Below, piece after piece: positions 28,672-37,276 of a DNA stretch of 37,757 nt. The DNA is from CAZYBG01 sp964645155 (GTDB lineage Bacteria; Pseudomonadota; Alphaproteobacteria; Rhodobacterales; Rhodobacteraceae). Positions within the stretch are counted from its first letter, which is position 1, and the number at the start of each line of letters is the position of its first letter. A model generated the notes under the pieces. That model was not told the DNA's origin, did no database searches, and saw only the letters and a program-made list of their open reading frames with translations. A program made the position numbers and the translations under genes. Location: positions 1-37,757 of the forward strand of contig CAZYBG010000028.1 of the NCBI GenBank assembly GCA_964645155.1. The letters are read 5' to 3'.

Positions 28672-30396
28672 ATGGCACGGATGAACGGACGGGGCCGCGG
28701 CCCCGCGGCAGCCGCGATCCTCCGGATGGGCGTCGTCGGGGCAGGTATCCTCGGGGCGGGCGCGGCCTCGGCCGATGTCACGGCCGAACAGGTCTGGGCC
28801 GACTGGAAGGCGGTTGTCGGGCGCAGCGGCCAGAGCCTGACCGCCGGGTCCGAGGAGCTTGCCGGCGGCACCCTCACGGTGCGCGACATCGTCGTCACCG
28901 ACGAGTTGCCCGACGGCACCGTGACGGCCACGATCGCCGAGGTGGTCCTTGCCGAGCAGGGCGACGGCACGGTGCGGATCACACCGTCGCCCGAATACCG
29001 CGTCCTGACGCGGCGGCGCCCGGCCGGAAGCGACCCGATCGATCTGGAGATCGTGCTGGGCCATTCGGGGCTTGAACTCGTCGCCAGCGGCGATGCGGAA
29101 CGGAGAACCTACCTCTATCGCGCCGACTCCATGACCCTGATGATGGACGAACTGGCCATCGAGGGCGCGATGGTGCCGGCCGATATCCGGCTCGAGGGCA
29201 GCGGCGTGAGCGGGTCGACGACGCTGCTGATGACCGACACCGAATTCGGCTTCGAGGGCGAAAGCACGGTCGAGACGGCCAGCCTCGCGGCCGTCACAGA
29301 GACAGCCCGGTCCGGCGAAACGGTGAGCGTGACCGCCGATCTGGCCGGCCTCTCCTGGAGCGGGACGTTCGACGCCGCGCGGCCCGCAGGCGCCGACCCG
29401 GCGCCCGACGCACCGCCCGTCGACGCGATGGATTTCGAGGGCACGACCCGCATCGCATCGGCCGACCTCCGCGTCGCGACGACCGGCGCCGCATCCGGCG
29501 AGACGGTCGGTTTCAGCGCGCGGGTGGAGGATCTTGAGACCGGCGCTTCGATGGACGTCTCCGGCATGGGCGCCGAACCGGAGTTCGAGGCCCTGGTGAA
29601 GGCCGGGCTGGCCTCGCGCCTGGGGTTGAGCTACGGCAGGCTGACCTTCGATTTCGCCGCCGAGGGCGGGGCCGAGACGGCGGCAGGATCGGGCTTGGCC
29701 GAAAGCGGCGCGCTGGTCCTCGACATCAGCGACGGCCGGCTGCTTTACGAAGGCCGCGCCACCGGCACCGAAGGCCGGTTCACGGGCAGCGGCCTGCCGG
29801 TTCCCGAGATCGCCTACGCGGTGGACGAGGCCGCGATGCGGCTTGACGGGCCGGTCGTCGCCACCGACGCGCCGCAGGATTTCGCGCTGCTCTACGCCGT
29901 CCGCGGGCTGACCCTGTCCGAGGACCTCTGGCAGATGTTCGACCCCGCCCGGAACCTGCCGCGCGATCCGCTGACGCTGGCGCTGGAGCTGAGCGGGCAG
30001 GGCCGCTGGCTGATCGACGTCCTGAACGAGGAGGCCGCCGCCGATATCTCGGGCGAGGAAGGCGAGATCGCCGCCCTGTCGATCGACACGGTCGAGATCA
30101 GCGGTGCCGGCGCCTCGCTGACCGGATCGGGGGCCTTCACCTTCGACAATGCCGACCGCACCACCTTCGAGGGGATGCCGCGGCCCGAAGGTGCGCTCGA
30201 CTTGCGGATCGTCGGCGCGAGCGCGCTGATCGACAGGCTGGTCGCCATGGGGCTGCTGCCGCCGGAGCAGGCGATGGGCACACGCATGATGCTCGGCCTT
30301 TTCGCCCGGCCGGGCGAGGGTGAGGACACGCTGACCTCGAAGATCGAGGTGAACGCCGCGGGCGAGGTTCTGGCCAATGGCCAGCGCCTGCGCTGA
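28672..30396 (+). CDS. DUF2125 domain protein, exported
   Basis: A 574-residue protein with a hydrophobic N-terminal segment ending GAASADVTAEQVW, a probable signal peptide, and a long beta-rich body with many acidic residues. Segments such as VTAEQVWADWKAVVGR, GGTLTVRDIVVTDELPDG, and MTLMMDELAIEG fit the alphaproteobacterial DUF2125 family, which shares features with AsmA-like envelope proteins. Its role is unknown; an envelope or lipid-transport role is only a possibility. ATG 28672 is used because AAGGGG precedes it and the signal sequence begins there. PmbA-like gene follows after 100 bases. Confidence 0.82.
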   Translation: MARMNGRGRGPAAAAILRMGVVGAGILGAGAASADVTAEQVWADWKAVVGRSGQSLTAGSEELAGGTLTVRDIVVTDELPDGTVTATIAEVVLAEQGDGTVRITPSPEYRVLTRRRPAGSDPIDLEIVLGHSGLELVASGDAERRTYLYRADSMTLMMDELAIEGAMVPADIRLEGSGVSGSTTLLMTDTEFGFEGESTVETASLAAVTETARSGETVSVTADLAGLSWSGTFDAARPAGADPAPDAPPVDAMDFEGTTRIASADLRVATTGAASGETVGFSARVEDLETGASMDVSGMGAEPEFEALVKAGLASRLGLSYGRLTFDFAAEGGAETAAGSGLAESGALVLDISDGRLLYEGRATGTEGRFTGSGLPVPEIAYAVDEAAMRLDGPVVATDAPQDFALLYAVRGLTLSEDLWQMFDPARNLPRDPLTLALELSGQGRWLIDVLNEEAAADISGEEGEIAALSIDTVEISGAGASLTGSGAFTFDNADRTTFEGMPRPEGALDLRIVGASALIDRLVAMGLLPPEQAMGTRMMLGLFARPGEGEDTLTSKIEVNAAGEVLANGQRLR

Positions 30397-30496
30397 GGCG
30401 CCGGTTCGCACCAGGGTCATTTGACGCGCCGGCGGCTTGCGCCCCGCAGGCCGGTGGACTAGGTGCGGGTCGAGGCGGCCGACCGGGAGGGGCAGG

Positions 30497-31843
30497 ATGA
30501 CCGACACGCTGGCTGCGCTGACCGAGGCCGCGTTGCACGCCGCACGACGTGCCGGGGCCGAGGCCGCCGATGCGCTCGCCATCCGCGGCACGGCGCTGTC
30601 GATCGATGTCCGCCAGGGCAAGCTGGAGCAGGCCGAACGATCCGAGGCGGTCGACATCGGCCTCCGGGTGCTGATCGGCCGCCGGCAGGCCTGCGTCGCC
30701 GCGTCCGATACCCGCCCGGAGACGCTCGCGGCCCTTGCCGAGCGCGCCGTCGCCATGGCGCGCGAGGCGCCGGAGGACCCGACGGCGGGACTGGCCGACC
30801 GGACAGCGCTCATCGGGACATGGTCGGCCGAGGAGCTCGACCTCGTCGGCACGGGGCCGGAGCCGGCGCCCGCGGCGCTGGAAGACGCGGCCCGCCGGGC
30901 GGAGGCCGCGGCGCTTGGCCATCCCGGGATCACTCAGGTCGACGCATCGAGCGCCTATTACGAGCGGCGGGAGCTTCACCTCGCCGCGACGAACGGCTTC
31001 TCGGGCGGCTATGCGCGGACCGAGCACGCGCTGTCCTGCGTCGCGATCACCGGAGAGGGCACGCAGATGGAGCGCGACGGCCATGGCGAGTCGCGCGCGC
31101 ACCCTGCCGATCTGCCTGCGCCGGAAGAGGTGGGGCGGATCGCCGCCGAGCGCACGCTGGCGCGCGCCGGCGCCCGGAAGCCGCCGACCGGCGCGTTCCC
31201 GGTGCTCTACGACGAACGGGTCGCAGGTCAGCTGATCGGCCATCTCCTCGCGGCGATCCACGGCACGGCGATCGCGCGCGGCGCGTCATGGCTGCGCGAC
31301 GCCATGGGCTCCGAGGTGCTTCCGAAAGGGCTGTCACTGACCGAGGAGCCGCGGCGGCCGCGCATCGCGGGCTCCCGCCCGTTCGACGCCGAGGGCCTTC
31401 CCGCGGCTTCGGCCCCTATCGTCGAGGACGGCGTTCTGGCCCGCTGGCTCCTCGACCTCGCGACCGCCCGCAAGCTCGGCCTGGAGAGCACCGGGAACGC
31501 CTACCGCAACACCGGCGCGCCGCCTTCGCCCGGCGCCGGCAACATCAGGCTGACACAGGGAACGCAGGGCCGCGATGCGCTGATCGAGGGGATGGGAACC
31601 GGGCTCGTGGTCACTTCGATGATCGGCTCGACCATCAACCCGACGACCGGCGACTACTCCCGCGGCGCCTCGGGCTTCTGGGTGGAGAACGGCCGGCCGT
31701 CCTATCCGGTCAACGAATGCACCGTCGCCGGCAACCTGCGCGAGATGCTGCGCCGGATCGTTCCGGCCAACGACGCGCGCCTGCATCTCTCCCGCGTCGT
31801 GCCGAGCCTTCTGGTCGAGGGGCTGACGATTGCCGGAGAATGA
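30497..31843 (+). CDS. pmbA: PmbA/TldE-like subunit of the TldD/E protease
   Basis: A 448-residue member of the TldD/PmbA family. PmbA (TldE) pairs with the metalloprotease TldD to process small modified peptides. Family blocks are ALSIDVRQGKLEQAERSE near the N-terminus, FPVLYDERVAGQLIGHLLAAIHGTAIARGASWL, and the C-terminal NPTTGDYSRGASGFWVENG. No HExxxH zinc motif is present, as expected for the PmbA rather than the TldD subunit. tldD is not in the window. ATG 30497 directly follows GGGAGGGGCAGG. The end overlaps the CysQ-like gene by 14 bases. Confidence 0.92.
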   Translation: MTDTLAALTEAALHAARRAGAEAADALAIRGTALSIDVRQGKLEQAERSEAVDIGLRVLIGRRQACVAASDTRPETLAALAERAVAMAREAPEDPTAGLADRTALIGTWSAEELDLVGTGPEPAPAALEDAARRAEAAALGHPGITQVDASSAYYERRELHLAATNGFSGGYARTEHALSCVAITGEGTQMERDGHGESRAHPADLPAPEEVGRIAAERTLARAGARKPPTGAFPVLYDERVAGQLIGHLLAAIHGTAIARGASWLRDAMGSEVLPKGLSLTEEPRRPRIAGSRPFDAEGLPAASAPIVEDGVLARWLLDLATARKLGLESTGNAYRNTGAPPSPGAGNIRLTQGTQGRDALIEGMGTGLVVTSMIGSTINPTTGDYSRGASGFWVENGRPSYPVNECTVAGNLREMLRRIVPANDARLHLSRVVPSLLVEGLTIAGE

Positions 31844-32606
31844 CCTCGCCCTCCTCGTCGAGGCGGCCGAGGCGGCGGGCCGGATTGCGGCCCGCTACTG
31901 GCAGCATCAGCCGCAGCAGTGGGAAAAGCCCGACGGCGCCGGACCGGTAACCGAGGCCGACATCGCCATCGACACGATGCTGCGCGAGCGCCTGCTGGCC
32001 GCGCGGCCGGACTACGGCTGGCTTTCCGAGGAGACCGAGGACACGCCGGCGCGCCTTGCCGCAAGCCGGACCTTCGTGATCGACCCGATCGACGGCACGC
32101 GGGCGTTCATCGCCGGCGAGAGGGGCTTTTCGCATGCCCTCGCGGTCGTGGAGGGCGGCCGCGTCTCCGACGCGGTCGTGTTTCTGCCGATGGCAGAGCG
32201 GCTCTATTCGGCAAGCCGCGGTCACGGCGCCTGGATGAACGGCCGGCCGATCGCCGCAAGCCGCCGCGCCGAGCTGCGCGGCGCAGCGGTCCTTGCCGCA
32301 AGCCATGCGCTCGCCCCGGCGCACTGGCGGCAGGGTGTGCCGGATGTCGACCGGCATTTCCGCGCGTCGCTGGCGCATCGGCTGTGCCGGGTGGCGGACG
32401 GCAGCTTCGATGCGACACTGACCTTCCGGCCGGTATGGGAGTGGGATGCCGCCGCCGGGGCGCTGATCGCCGAGGAGGCCGGGGCGATCGCCACGACCGG
32501 CGATGGCGGGGTGCTGATCTTCAACGCCGCCGCCCCGCTGGTTCAGGGACTGATCGTGGCACCACCGGTGCTGCACGCGGCGATCATGCAGGCGCGAGCA
32601 CCCTGA
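31830..32606 (+). CDS. CysQ/inositol-monophosphatase-like phosphatase
   Basis: A 258-residue lithium-sensitive-type phosphatase of the IMPase superfamily. The metal-binding motifs are WLSEETED (Glu67-Glu68), DPIDGTRAFIAG (Asp85, Asp88) and the late EWDAAAGALIAEEAG. Length and motifs suggest either 3'(2'),5'-bisphosphate nucleotidase (CysQ, recycling PAP from PAPS use) or inositol monophosphatase; the sequence alone does not decide. It starts at TTG 31830, which overlaps the pmbA end by 14 bases; no ATG fits before the conserved N-terminus. PAP recycling would fit the sulfotransferase elsewhere in the window. Confidence 0.88.
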   Translation: MPENDLALLVEAAEAAGRIAARYWQHQPQQWEKPDGAGPVTEADIAIDTMLRERLLAARPDYGWLSEETEDTPARLAASRTFVIDPIDGTRAFIAGERGFSHALAVVEGGRVSDAVVFLPMAERLYSASRGHGAWMNGRPIAASRRAELRGAAVLAASHALAPAHWRQGVPDVDRHFRASLAHRLCRVADGSFDATLTFRPVWEWDAAAGALIAEEAGAIATTGDGGVLIFNAAAPLVQGLIVAPPVLHAAIMQARAP

Positions 32607-32610
32607 CGCG

Positions 32611-33315
32611 TTACGCGAACGCCGCCTCGAGCGCGATCTCCACCATGTCGCCGAAGCTCCGCTCCCGGTCCTCGGCCGGCAGCGCCTCGCGCGTCAGCAG
32701 ATGGTCCGAGACGGTGAGGACGGCGAGGGCACGCCGCCCGTGCCGGGCGGCGAGGGTGTAAAGCTCGGCCGCCTCCATCTCGACCGCAAGGATGCCATGC
32801 CGTGTCATCTGCTCGTTCAGATCCGGGCGCTCGTCGTAGAACACATCCGACGAATAGATCCCTCCGACATGGATCGTGGTGCCCTTCGCCTCGGCCGCGG
32901 CGACGGCAGCGCGCAGCAGCGGCCAATTTGCGCACGGCGCGTAGTGCAACTCGCGAAAGAATCCGCGCGACGGTGTGGAGAGCGTCGAGGCCGTCATCGC
33001 AATCACCACGTCGCGGACCTTCACATGGGCCTGCATCGCGCCGCAGGACCCGATCCGGATTAGCGACTGCGCGCCGTAATCGCGGATCAGTTCATTGACG
33101 TAGATCGAGAGCGACGGCATCCCCATACCGGTTCCGTGGATGGTGACCGGATGGCCCCTCCACGTTCCGGTGAAGCCGAGCATTCCGCGGACCTCGTTCA
33201 CGATCCGGGGCTTGGTCAGAAAGGTTTCGGCCGCCCATTTGGCGCGACGCGGATCGCCCGGCAACAGCACCGTTTCGGCAATGTCGCCGGGAGCCGCTCC
33301 GACATGGATCGACAT
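32611..33315 (-). CDS. deoD: Purine nucleoside phosphorylase, DeoD type
   Basis: A 234-residue phosphorylase that releases purine bases from (deoxy)ribonucleosides with phosphate. MSIHVGAAPGDIAETVLLPGDPRRAKW, GTGMGMPSLSIYVNELI, LIRIGSCGAMQ, and AVEMEAAELYTLAA are all DeoD blocks. Late VLTVSDHL holds the catalytic Asp. It begins nine bases after the H-NS-like gene on the same strand, so the two are probably co-transcribed. It converges on the CysQ-like gene with a four-base gap. Confidence 0.95.
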   Translation of the reverse strand: MSIHVGAAPGDIAETVLLPGDPRRAKWAAETFLTKPRIVNEVRGMLGFTGTWRGHPVTIHGTGMGMPSLSIYVNELIRDYGAQSLIRIGSCGAMQAHVKVRDVVIAMTASTLSTPSRGFFRELHYAPCANWPLLRAAVAAAEAKGTTIHVGGIYSSDVFYDERPDLNEQMTRHGILAVEMEAAELYTLAARHGRRALAVLTVSDHLLTREALPAEDRERSFGDMVEIALEAAFA

Positions 33316-33324
33316 CCTGCTACT

Positions 33325-33648
33325 TCAGATTGCGAAATCGTTCAGCGACTTGCCTTTGGCGAGACCGTCCTTGATCCAGCCCGGCTGCCTGCCGCGGCCG
33401 CTCCAGGTCTGGTTGCCGTTTGCAGGGTTTCGATACTTCGGCACGCCGCCCTTGCGCGCCCGTTCGCGACCGCCGCCACCGCCAACCAGTTCGCCAAGCG
33501 AGAAACCGTATTTCCGAGCCGCATCCTCGGCGGCCTTCTTCGCGTCGGCCTTGAGCTTCTGCTCGTGATTGGCCAGCGCCTTCTCCACATCGGCCTGGAG
33601 CTTTACCAGGTCGGTCTTCGACATTCCGTTCAGATCGACTTTTGCCAT
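33325..33648 (-). CDS. H-NS family DNA-binding protein, HvrA-like
   Basis: A 107-residue nucleoid-associated protein. An N-terminal coiled coil (DLNGMSKTDLVKLQADVEKALANHEQKLKADAKKAAEDAARK) mediates oligomerisation, a glycine-rich linker follows, and the C-terminal KYRNPANGNQTWSGRGRQPGWI is the H-NS DNA-binding signature. It resembles HvrA of Rhodobacter capsulatus, a regulator of photosynthesis and nitrogen-fixation genes, but the orthology is inference. ATG 33648 is chosen over an upstream frame because GGAG lies nine bases before it. It sits between ecm (106 bases away) and deoD. Confidence 0.93.
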   Translation of the reverse strand: MAKVDLNGMSKTDLVKLQADVEKALANHEQKLKADAKKAAEDAARKYGFSLGELVGGGGGRERARKGGVPKYRNPANGNQTWSGRGRQPGWIKDGLAKGKSLNDFAI

Positions 33649-33754
33649 TCGCGGGTCTCCTTTCCGCGAATGGTTAATTCTTTTCCGAAGGCAACGCAAT
33701 TGCCGAGTTTGACGGCCCGCGCGGTCGTGCCTCTTTCCGCGGAGTTCGGCGCGA

Positions 33755-35701
33755 TTACGCGGCGGCCGCGTTCGGATCAGCAATCGCAACCACATCAAGG
33801 ATGATCCGATTGAGTTCGAAATCCTTGGGCGTGTAGATGCGGGCCACTCCCAGGGCCCGCAATTGCCGGGCATCGTCATCGGGGATGATGCCGCCCACGA
33901 TCACCGGCAGGGCAAGCTGCGCCGCGCGCAGCCGCTCGACCACCTCGCCGACCAGCGCAAGATGGCTGCCGGACAGGATCGAAAGTCCGAGGACATGCGG
34001 CGCCTCCTCGCGCACCGCATCGACGATCTCCTCCGGCGTCAGGCGGATACCGCGATAGTCGATGTCGATGCCGCAATCGCGGGCCCGTGCGGCGATCTGC
34101 TCGGCGCCGTTCGAGTGGCCGTCGAGGCCGGGCTTGCCGACCATGAGCTTCAGCCGCCTGCCGAGACGGCCCGAGACGGCGTCGACGGCGGCGCGGATCT
34201 CGTCGAGCCCTTCGGTGCGGTTCGAGGGCGCGCGGCTCACGCCGGTCGGAGCCCGGAACTCGCCGAACACCGAGCGGACGACCATGCCCCATTCGCCCGT
34301 CGTTGCGCCGGCCCTGGCGGCGGCGATCGAGGGCGGCATGATGTTGGTGCCGTCGCGCGCCGCGGCACGCAGATCGGCGAGCGCGGCCGTCACCTTCGCC
34401 TCGTCGCGCGTGGCGCGCCAGGCGTGGAGCCGGGCGATCTGGTCGGCCTCGGCCTCGGTGTCGGCAACCATGACGGTTCCGTCGCCCGTCGCGAGCGGCG
34501 AAGGCTCGCCCGCCTGCCAGCGGTTGACGCCGACGACGATCGTCTCGCCCGACTCGATGCGCGCGATGCGGGCGGCGTTCGACTCGACCAGCCGCGCCTT
34601 CATGTAGCCGATCGCGGCCACCGCGCCGCCCATCGCATCGATCTGGGCAAGCTCGGCCCGTGCGCCGGCCTTGAGCGCCTCGACCCGCGCGGTGACGGCC
34701 GGATTGCCATCGAACAGATCGCCGTACTCCAGAAGGTCGGTCTCGTAGGCGAGGATCTGCTGCATCCGGAGCGACCATTGCTGGTCCCAGGGCCGAGGGA
34801 GGCCCAGCGCCTCGTTCCACGCGGGCAGTTGCACCGCACGCGCGCGTGCGTTCTTCGAAAGCGTCACCGCAAGCATCTCGAGAAGGATGCGGTAGACGTT
34901 GTTCTCCGGCTGCTGCTCGGTCAGGCCGAGCGAGTTGACCTGCACGCCATAGCGGAAGCGGCGGAGCCGTTCGTCCGCCACGCCGTAGCGGTCACGGCAG
35001 ATCTCGTCCCAGAGCTCGGTGAAGGCGCGCATCTTGCACATCTCGGTGACAAACCGGATGCCGGCGTTCACGAAGAACGAGATCCGGCCGACCATCTCGG
35101 GGAAGTGCCGGGGGGCAACCTTCGTGCGCAGGTCGTCGAGCACTGCACAGGCGGTGGCGAGCGCGAAGGCCAGTTCCTCCTCGGGCGTCGCGCCGGCCTC
35201 CTGCAGATGGTAGGAGCAGACGTTCATCGGGTTCCATCGCGGCAGCTTCTCGCGCGTGTAGGCAGCGACGTCGGTGATCATGCGCATCGAGGGCTCAGGC
35301 GGGCAGATGTAGGTGCCGCGGCTCAGGTACTCCTTGATGATGTCGTTCTGGACCGTGCCCTGGAGCGCCGCGATCTCGGCGCCCTGCTCCTCGGCCACGG
35401 CGATGTAGAGGGCGAGAAGCCACGGCGCGGTGGCATTGATCGTCATCGAGGTGTTCATCCGGTCGAGCGGGATGTGCTCGAACAGCGCGCGCATGTCGCC
35501 CAGATGCGCGACCGGCACACCGACCTTGCCGACCTCGCCCCGGGCGAGCGGATGGTCGCTGTCGTAGCCGGTCTGCGTCGGCAGATCGAAGGCGACGGAC
35601 AGGCCGGTCTGCCCCTTGGCGAGGTTCGCACGGTAGAGCGCGTTCGACGCCGTTGCCGTCGAATGGCCCGCATAGGTCCGGAAGAGCCAGGGTTGGTCCA
35701 T
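33755..35701 (-). CDS. ecm: Ethylmalonyl-CoA mutase
   Basis: A 648-residue adenosylcobalamin-dependent mutase. Ecm turns (2R)-ethylmalonyl-CoA into methylsuccinyl-CoA in the ethylmalonyl-CoA pathway. The substrate domain begins PWLFRTYAGHSTA and holds LSVAFDLPTQTGYDSD, TINATAPWLLALYIAVAEEQG and NVCSYHLQEAGATP. The C-terminal cobalamin domain has the DxHxxG motif as Asp527, His529, Gly532 (PGLDGHSNGAE), with SILSGSHLAL and GGIIPDDDARQLRALGV later. The context with ccr nearby distinguishes it from methylmalonyl-CoA mutase. ATG 35701. Its upstream region carries two inverted repeats and a candidate promoter. Confidence 0.95.
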   Translation of the reverse strand: MDQPWLFRTYAGHSTATASNALYRANLAKGQTGLSVAFDLPTQTGYDSDHPLARGEVGKVGVPVAHLGDMRALFEHIPLDRMNTSMTINATAPWLLALYIAVAEEQGAEIAALQGTVQNDIIKEYLSRGTYICPPEPSMRMITDVAAYTREKLPRWNPMNVCSYHLQEAGATPEEELAFALATACAVLDDLRTKVAPRHFPEMVGRISFFVNAGIRFVTEMCKMRAFTELWDEICRDRYGVADERLRRFRYGVQVNSLGLTEQQPENNVYRILLEMLAVTLSKNARARAVQLPAWNEALGLPRPWDQQWSLRMQQILAYETDLLEYGDLFDGNPAVTARVEALKAGARAELAQIDAMGGAVAAIGYMKARLVESNAARIARIESGETIVVGVNRWQAGEPSPLATGDGTVMVADTEAEADQIARLHAWRATRDEAKVTAALADLRAAARDGTNIMPPSIAAARAGATTGEWGMVVRSVFGEFRAPTGVSRAPSNRTEGLDEIRAAVDAVSGRLGRRLKLMVGKPGLDGHSNGAEQIAARARDCGIDIDYRGIRLTPEEIVDAVREEAPHVLGLSILSGSHLALVGEVVERLRAAQLALPVIVGGIIPDDDARQLRALGVARIYTPKDFELNRIILDVVAIADPNAAAA

Positions 35702-35726
35702 GTCGATCCGCGTCCGTCACGTCTGC

Positions 35727-35743
35727 GCGCAACTTTATTGCGC
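35727..35743. promoter_or_regulatory. Inverted repeat GCGCAA-N5-TTGCGC upstream of ecm
   Basis: A perfect 6-bp inverted repeat (35727-35732 and 35738-35743) 26 bases upstream of the ecm ATG. It covers the candidate -10 (CAATAA on the minus strand, 35740-35735). The TTATTGCG within it recurs before ccr. An operator for a dimeric regulator is likely but unproven. Confidence 0.5.
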
Positions 35744-35764
35744 CCAGGATTGAGATAGCGGCAA
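35735..35764 (-). promoter_or_regulatory. Candidate ecm promoter
   Basis: Minus-strand TTGCCG (35764-35759), 18-base spacer, CAATAA (35740-35735), ending 33 bases before the ecm ATG. The -10 match is weak. Support comes mainly from the position and from the two inverted repeats that lie over the two hexamers. Confidence 0.3.
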
Positions 35765-35775
35765 GTTCCTATCTC
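35752..35775. promoter_or_regulatory. Inverted repeat GAGATAG-N10-CTATCTC between ecm and the acyltransferase
   Basis: A perfect 7-bp inverted repeat (35752-35758 and 35769-35775) with a 10-base spacer. Outward it continues imperfectly as TT and a TCAA-like sequence. It is centred over the candidate ecm -35 and lies 67 bases before the acyltransferase start. It is unrelated in sequence to the 35727-35743 repeat, so a second regulator may bind here. Confidence 0.5.
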
Positions 35776-35841
35776 GTCAATTCGCCGCGCTGCGGCACCG
35801 GCCGATTTACCGCGCCCGACTTTCCTGCAACGGTGGCCGGG

Positions 35842-37221
35842 ATGTTCCGCACCGTCGAACTGCCGCTCTGGCTTGTCATCCTGATCCTGGCGTTCGCGGG
35901 CGTCACCTTCGCCTCGCATTTCCTGTTCCCTTCGGTGCGCTGGTTCTTCCGCCGCCGGATGGAGCGGGCGGTCGCCGAGATCAACAAGCGGCTGAAACGT
36001 CCGATCGAGCCGTTCAAGCTCGCCCGCCGCGCCGACACAATCGAGAGGCTGATCTACGACCGCGACGTTCTGGCGGCCGTGGCCGAACACGCCAAGGCCA
36101 CCGGCGTGCCCGAGGCGGTGGCCCACGAGCGGGCGCGGCGCTACGCGCGCGAGATCGTCCCGTCGTTCTCGGCCTCGGCCTATTTCGGCTTCGCGATCCG
36201 CGCCGCACGCTGGCTTTCCCGGGCGCTCTATGACGTGCGGGTCACCAACTACGACGAGGCGCTGGAGACGATCGACCCCGGGGCGACGGTGGTCTTCGTG
36301 ATGAACCACCGCTCGAACATGGACTACGTGCTGGTCACCTATCTCGTGGCCGAACGGGCGGCCCTGAGCTATGCGGTGGGGGAATGGGCGCGGATCTGGC
36401 CGCTGCGGACGTTGATCCGGGCCATGGGCGCCTACTTCATCCGGCGGAAATCGCGCGACGCGCTCTATCGCCGGGTGCTGGCCCGCTATGTCTCCATGGC
36501 GACCGAGGCGGGCGTGACGCAGGCGGTGTTCCCCGAGGGCGGGCTCAGCCTCGATGGTCGGGTGCATCCGCCGAAGCTCGGCATCCTGTCCTACATGCTC
36601 GACGGATACGACCCGGCAGGGCGCGATGTCGTGTTCGTGCCGGTGGCGCTGAACTACGACCGCGTTCTCGAGGACCGGGTGCTGATCGAAGCGGGTCGCA
36701 CGGGCGTCCGCCGCTTCCGCGCGTCGATCCCGACGATCCTGCGCTTCGTGACGCGGCATGTCTGGAACCGGCTCCGCGGGCGGTTCCAGAGGTTCGGCAT
36801 CGCCGCCGTCGGTTTCGGCGCGCCGCTGTCGCTGCGCGACTTCCTGGCCTCGGCCGAGGCCGATCCGATCCCCGGCCTCGGCGAGGAGCTGATGGCCCGC
36901 GTCGCCGCCGTCGTGCCCCGCCTGCCGGTGCCCCTGGCGGCCGCTGCGCTGCTCGAGGCCGAGGGGCCGGTGGTGCGCGCCGCGATCTCGGACAGGGTCG
37001 GCGCGGCGCTCGCCGCCGAGGGAGATCATGGCCTGGCGGTCGAGAGCGCGCTGGACCTGATGGTCCGCCGGCGTCTCGTGCTGGCCGAGGGCGACACGAT
37101 CCGCGCGGCGCCGGCCGAGCGCGAGCTTCTCGCGTTCTATGCGGCCTCGGTCCCGCACCTCGTCGCAGCCGAACCGCCTACTGGCATCGCCCAGGCTGTT
37201 GCTGCGCCCGCAAAGTCATAA
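35842..37221 (+). CDS. PlsB-like glycerol-3-phosphate acyltransferase
   Basis: A 459-residue membrane-associated acyltransferase. A hydrophobic helix occupies residues 8-30 (PLWLVILILAFAGVTFASHFLF). The acyltransferase motif I is NHRSNMDY (His156, Asp161), motif III is FPEGG (Glu232), and VAVGEWARIWPLRTLIRAMGAYFIRR lies between. These motifs match the GPAT/PlsB group rather than PlsC (NHQSxxD, PEGTR), though the protein is shorter than E. coli PlsB (about 800 residues). The acceptor is probably glycerol-3-phosphate or a related lipid. It diverges from ecm and precedes ccr by 115 bases; its presence between two pathway genes is unexplained. ATG 35842 is the first Met before the membrane helix. 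Confidence 0.87.
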   Translation: MFRTVELPLWLVILILAFAGVTFASHFLFPSVRWFFRRRMERAVAEINKRLKRPIEPFKLARRADTIERLIYDRDVLAAVAEHAKATGVPEAVAHERARRYAREIVPSFSASAYFGFAIRAARWLSRALYDVRVTNYDEALETIDPGATVVFVMNHRSNMDYVLVTYLVAERAALSYAVGEWARIWPLRTLIRAMGAYFIRRKSRDALYRRVLARYVSMATEAGVTQAVFPEGGLSLDGRVHPPKLGILSYMLDGYDPAGRDVVFVPVALNYDRVLEDRVLIEAGRTGVRRFRASIPTILRFVTRHVWNRLRGRFQRFGIAAVGFGAPLSLRDFLASAEADPIPGLGEELMARVAAVVPRLPVPLAAAALLEAEGPVVRAAISDRVGAALAAEGDHGLAVESALDLMVRRRLVLAEGDTIRAAPAERELLAFYAASVPHLVAAEPPTGIAQAVAAPAKS

Positions 37222-37247
37222 AATTACAATTCTGGCTGGGCGTATGG

Positions 37248-37276
37248 TTGCATTATTGCGTCAGCGGCGCTATCTG
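37248..37276 (+). promoter_or_regulatory. Candidate ccr promoter with TTATTGCG motif
   Basis: TTGCAT (37248-37253), 17-base spacer, TATCTG (37271-37276), about 60 bases before the ccr ATG. The 8-mer TTATTGCG (37253-37260), also found upstream of ecm, overlaps the -35. A further 5-bp inverted repeat GCAGA-CGAT-TCTGC (37288-37301) lies just downstream. Pattern-based only. Confidence 0.4.

Noticed and set aside
27814..30933. Minus-strand open frame of over 1,200 codons ending in the crotonase-fold gene
   Set aside because: Only the last about 200 codons match a protein family; the rest is antisense to DUF2125 and pmbA and out of frame with the SDR.
33649..33754. Promoter-like TTGCGT / TAACCA pair before the H-NS gene
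   Set aside because: The -10 match is too poor to support as a feature, although the region is relatively AT-rich.
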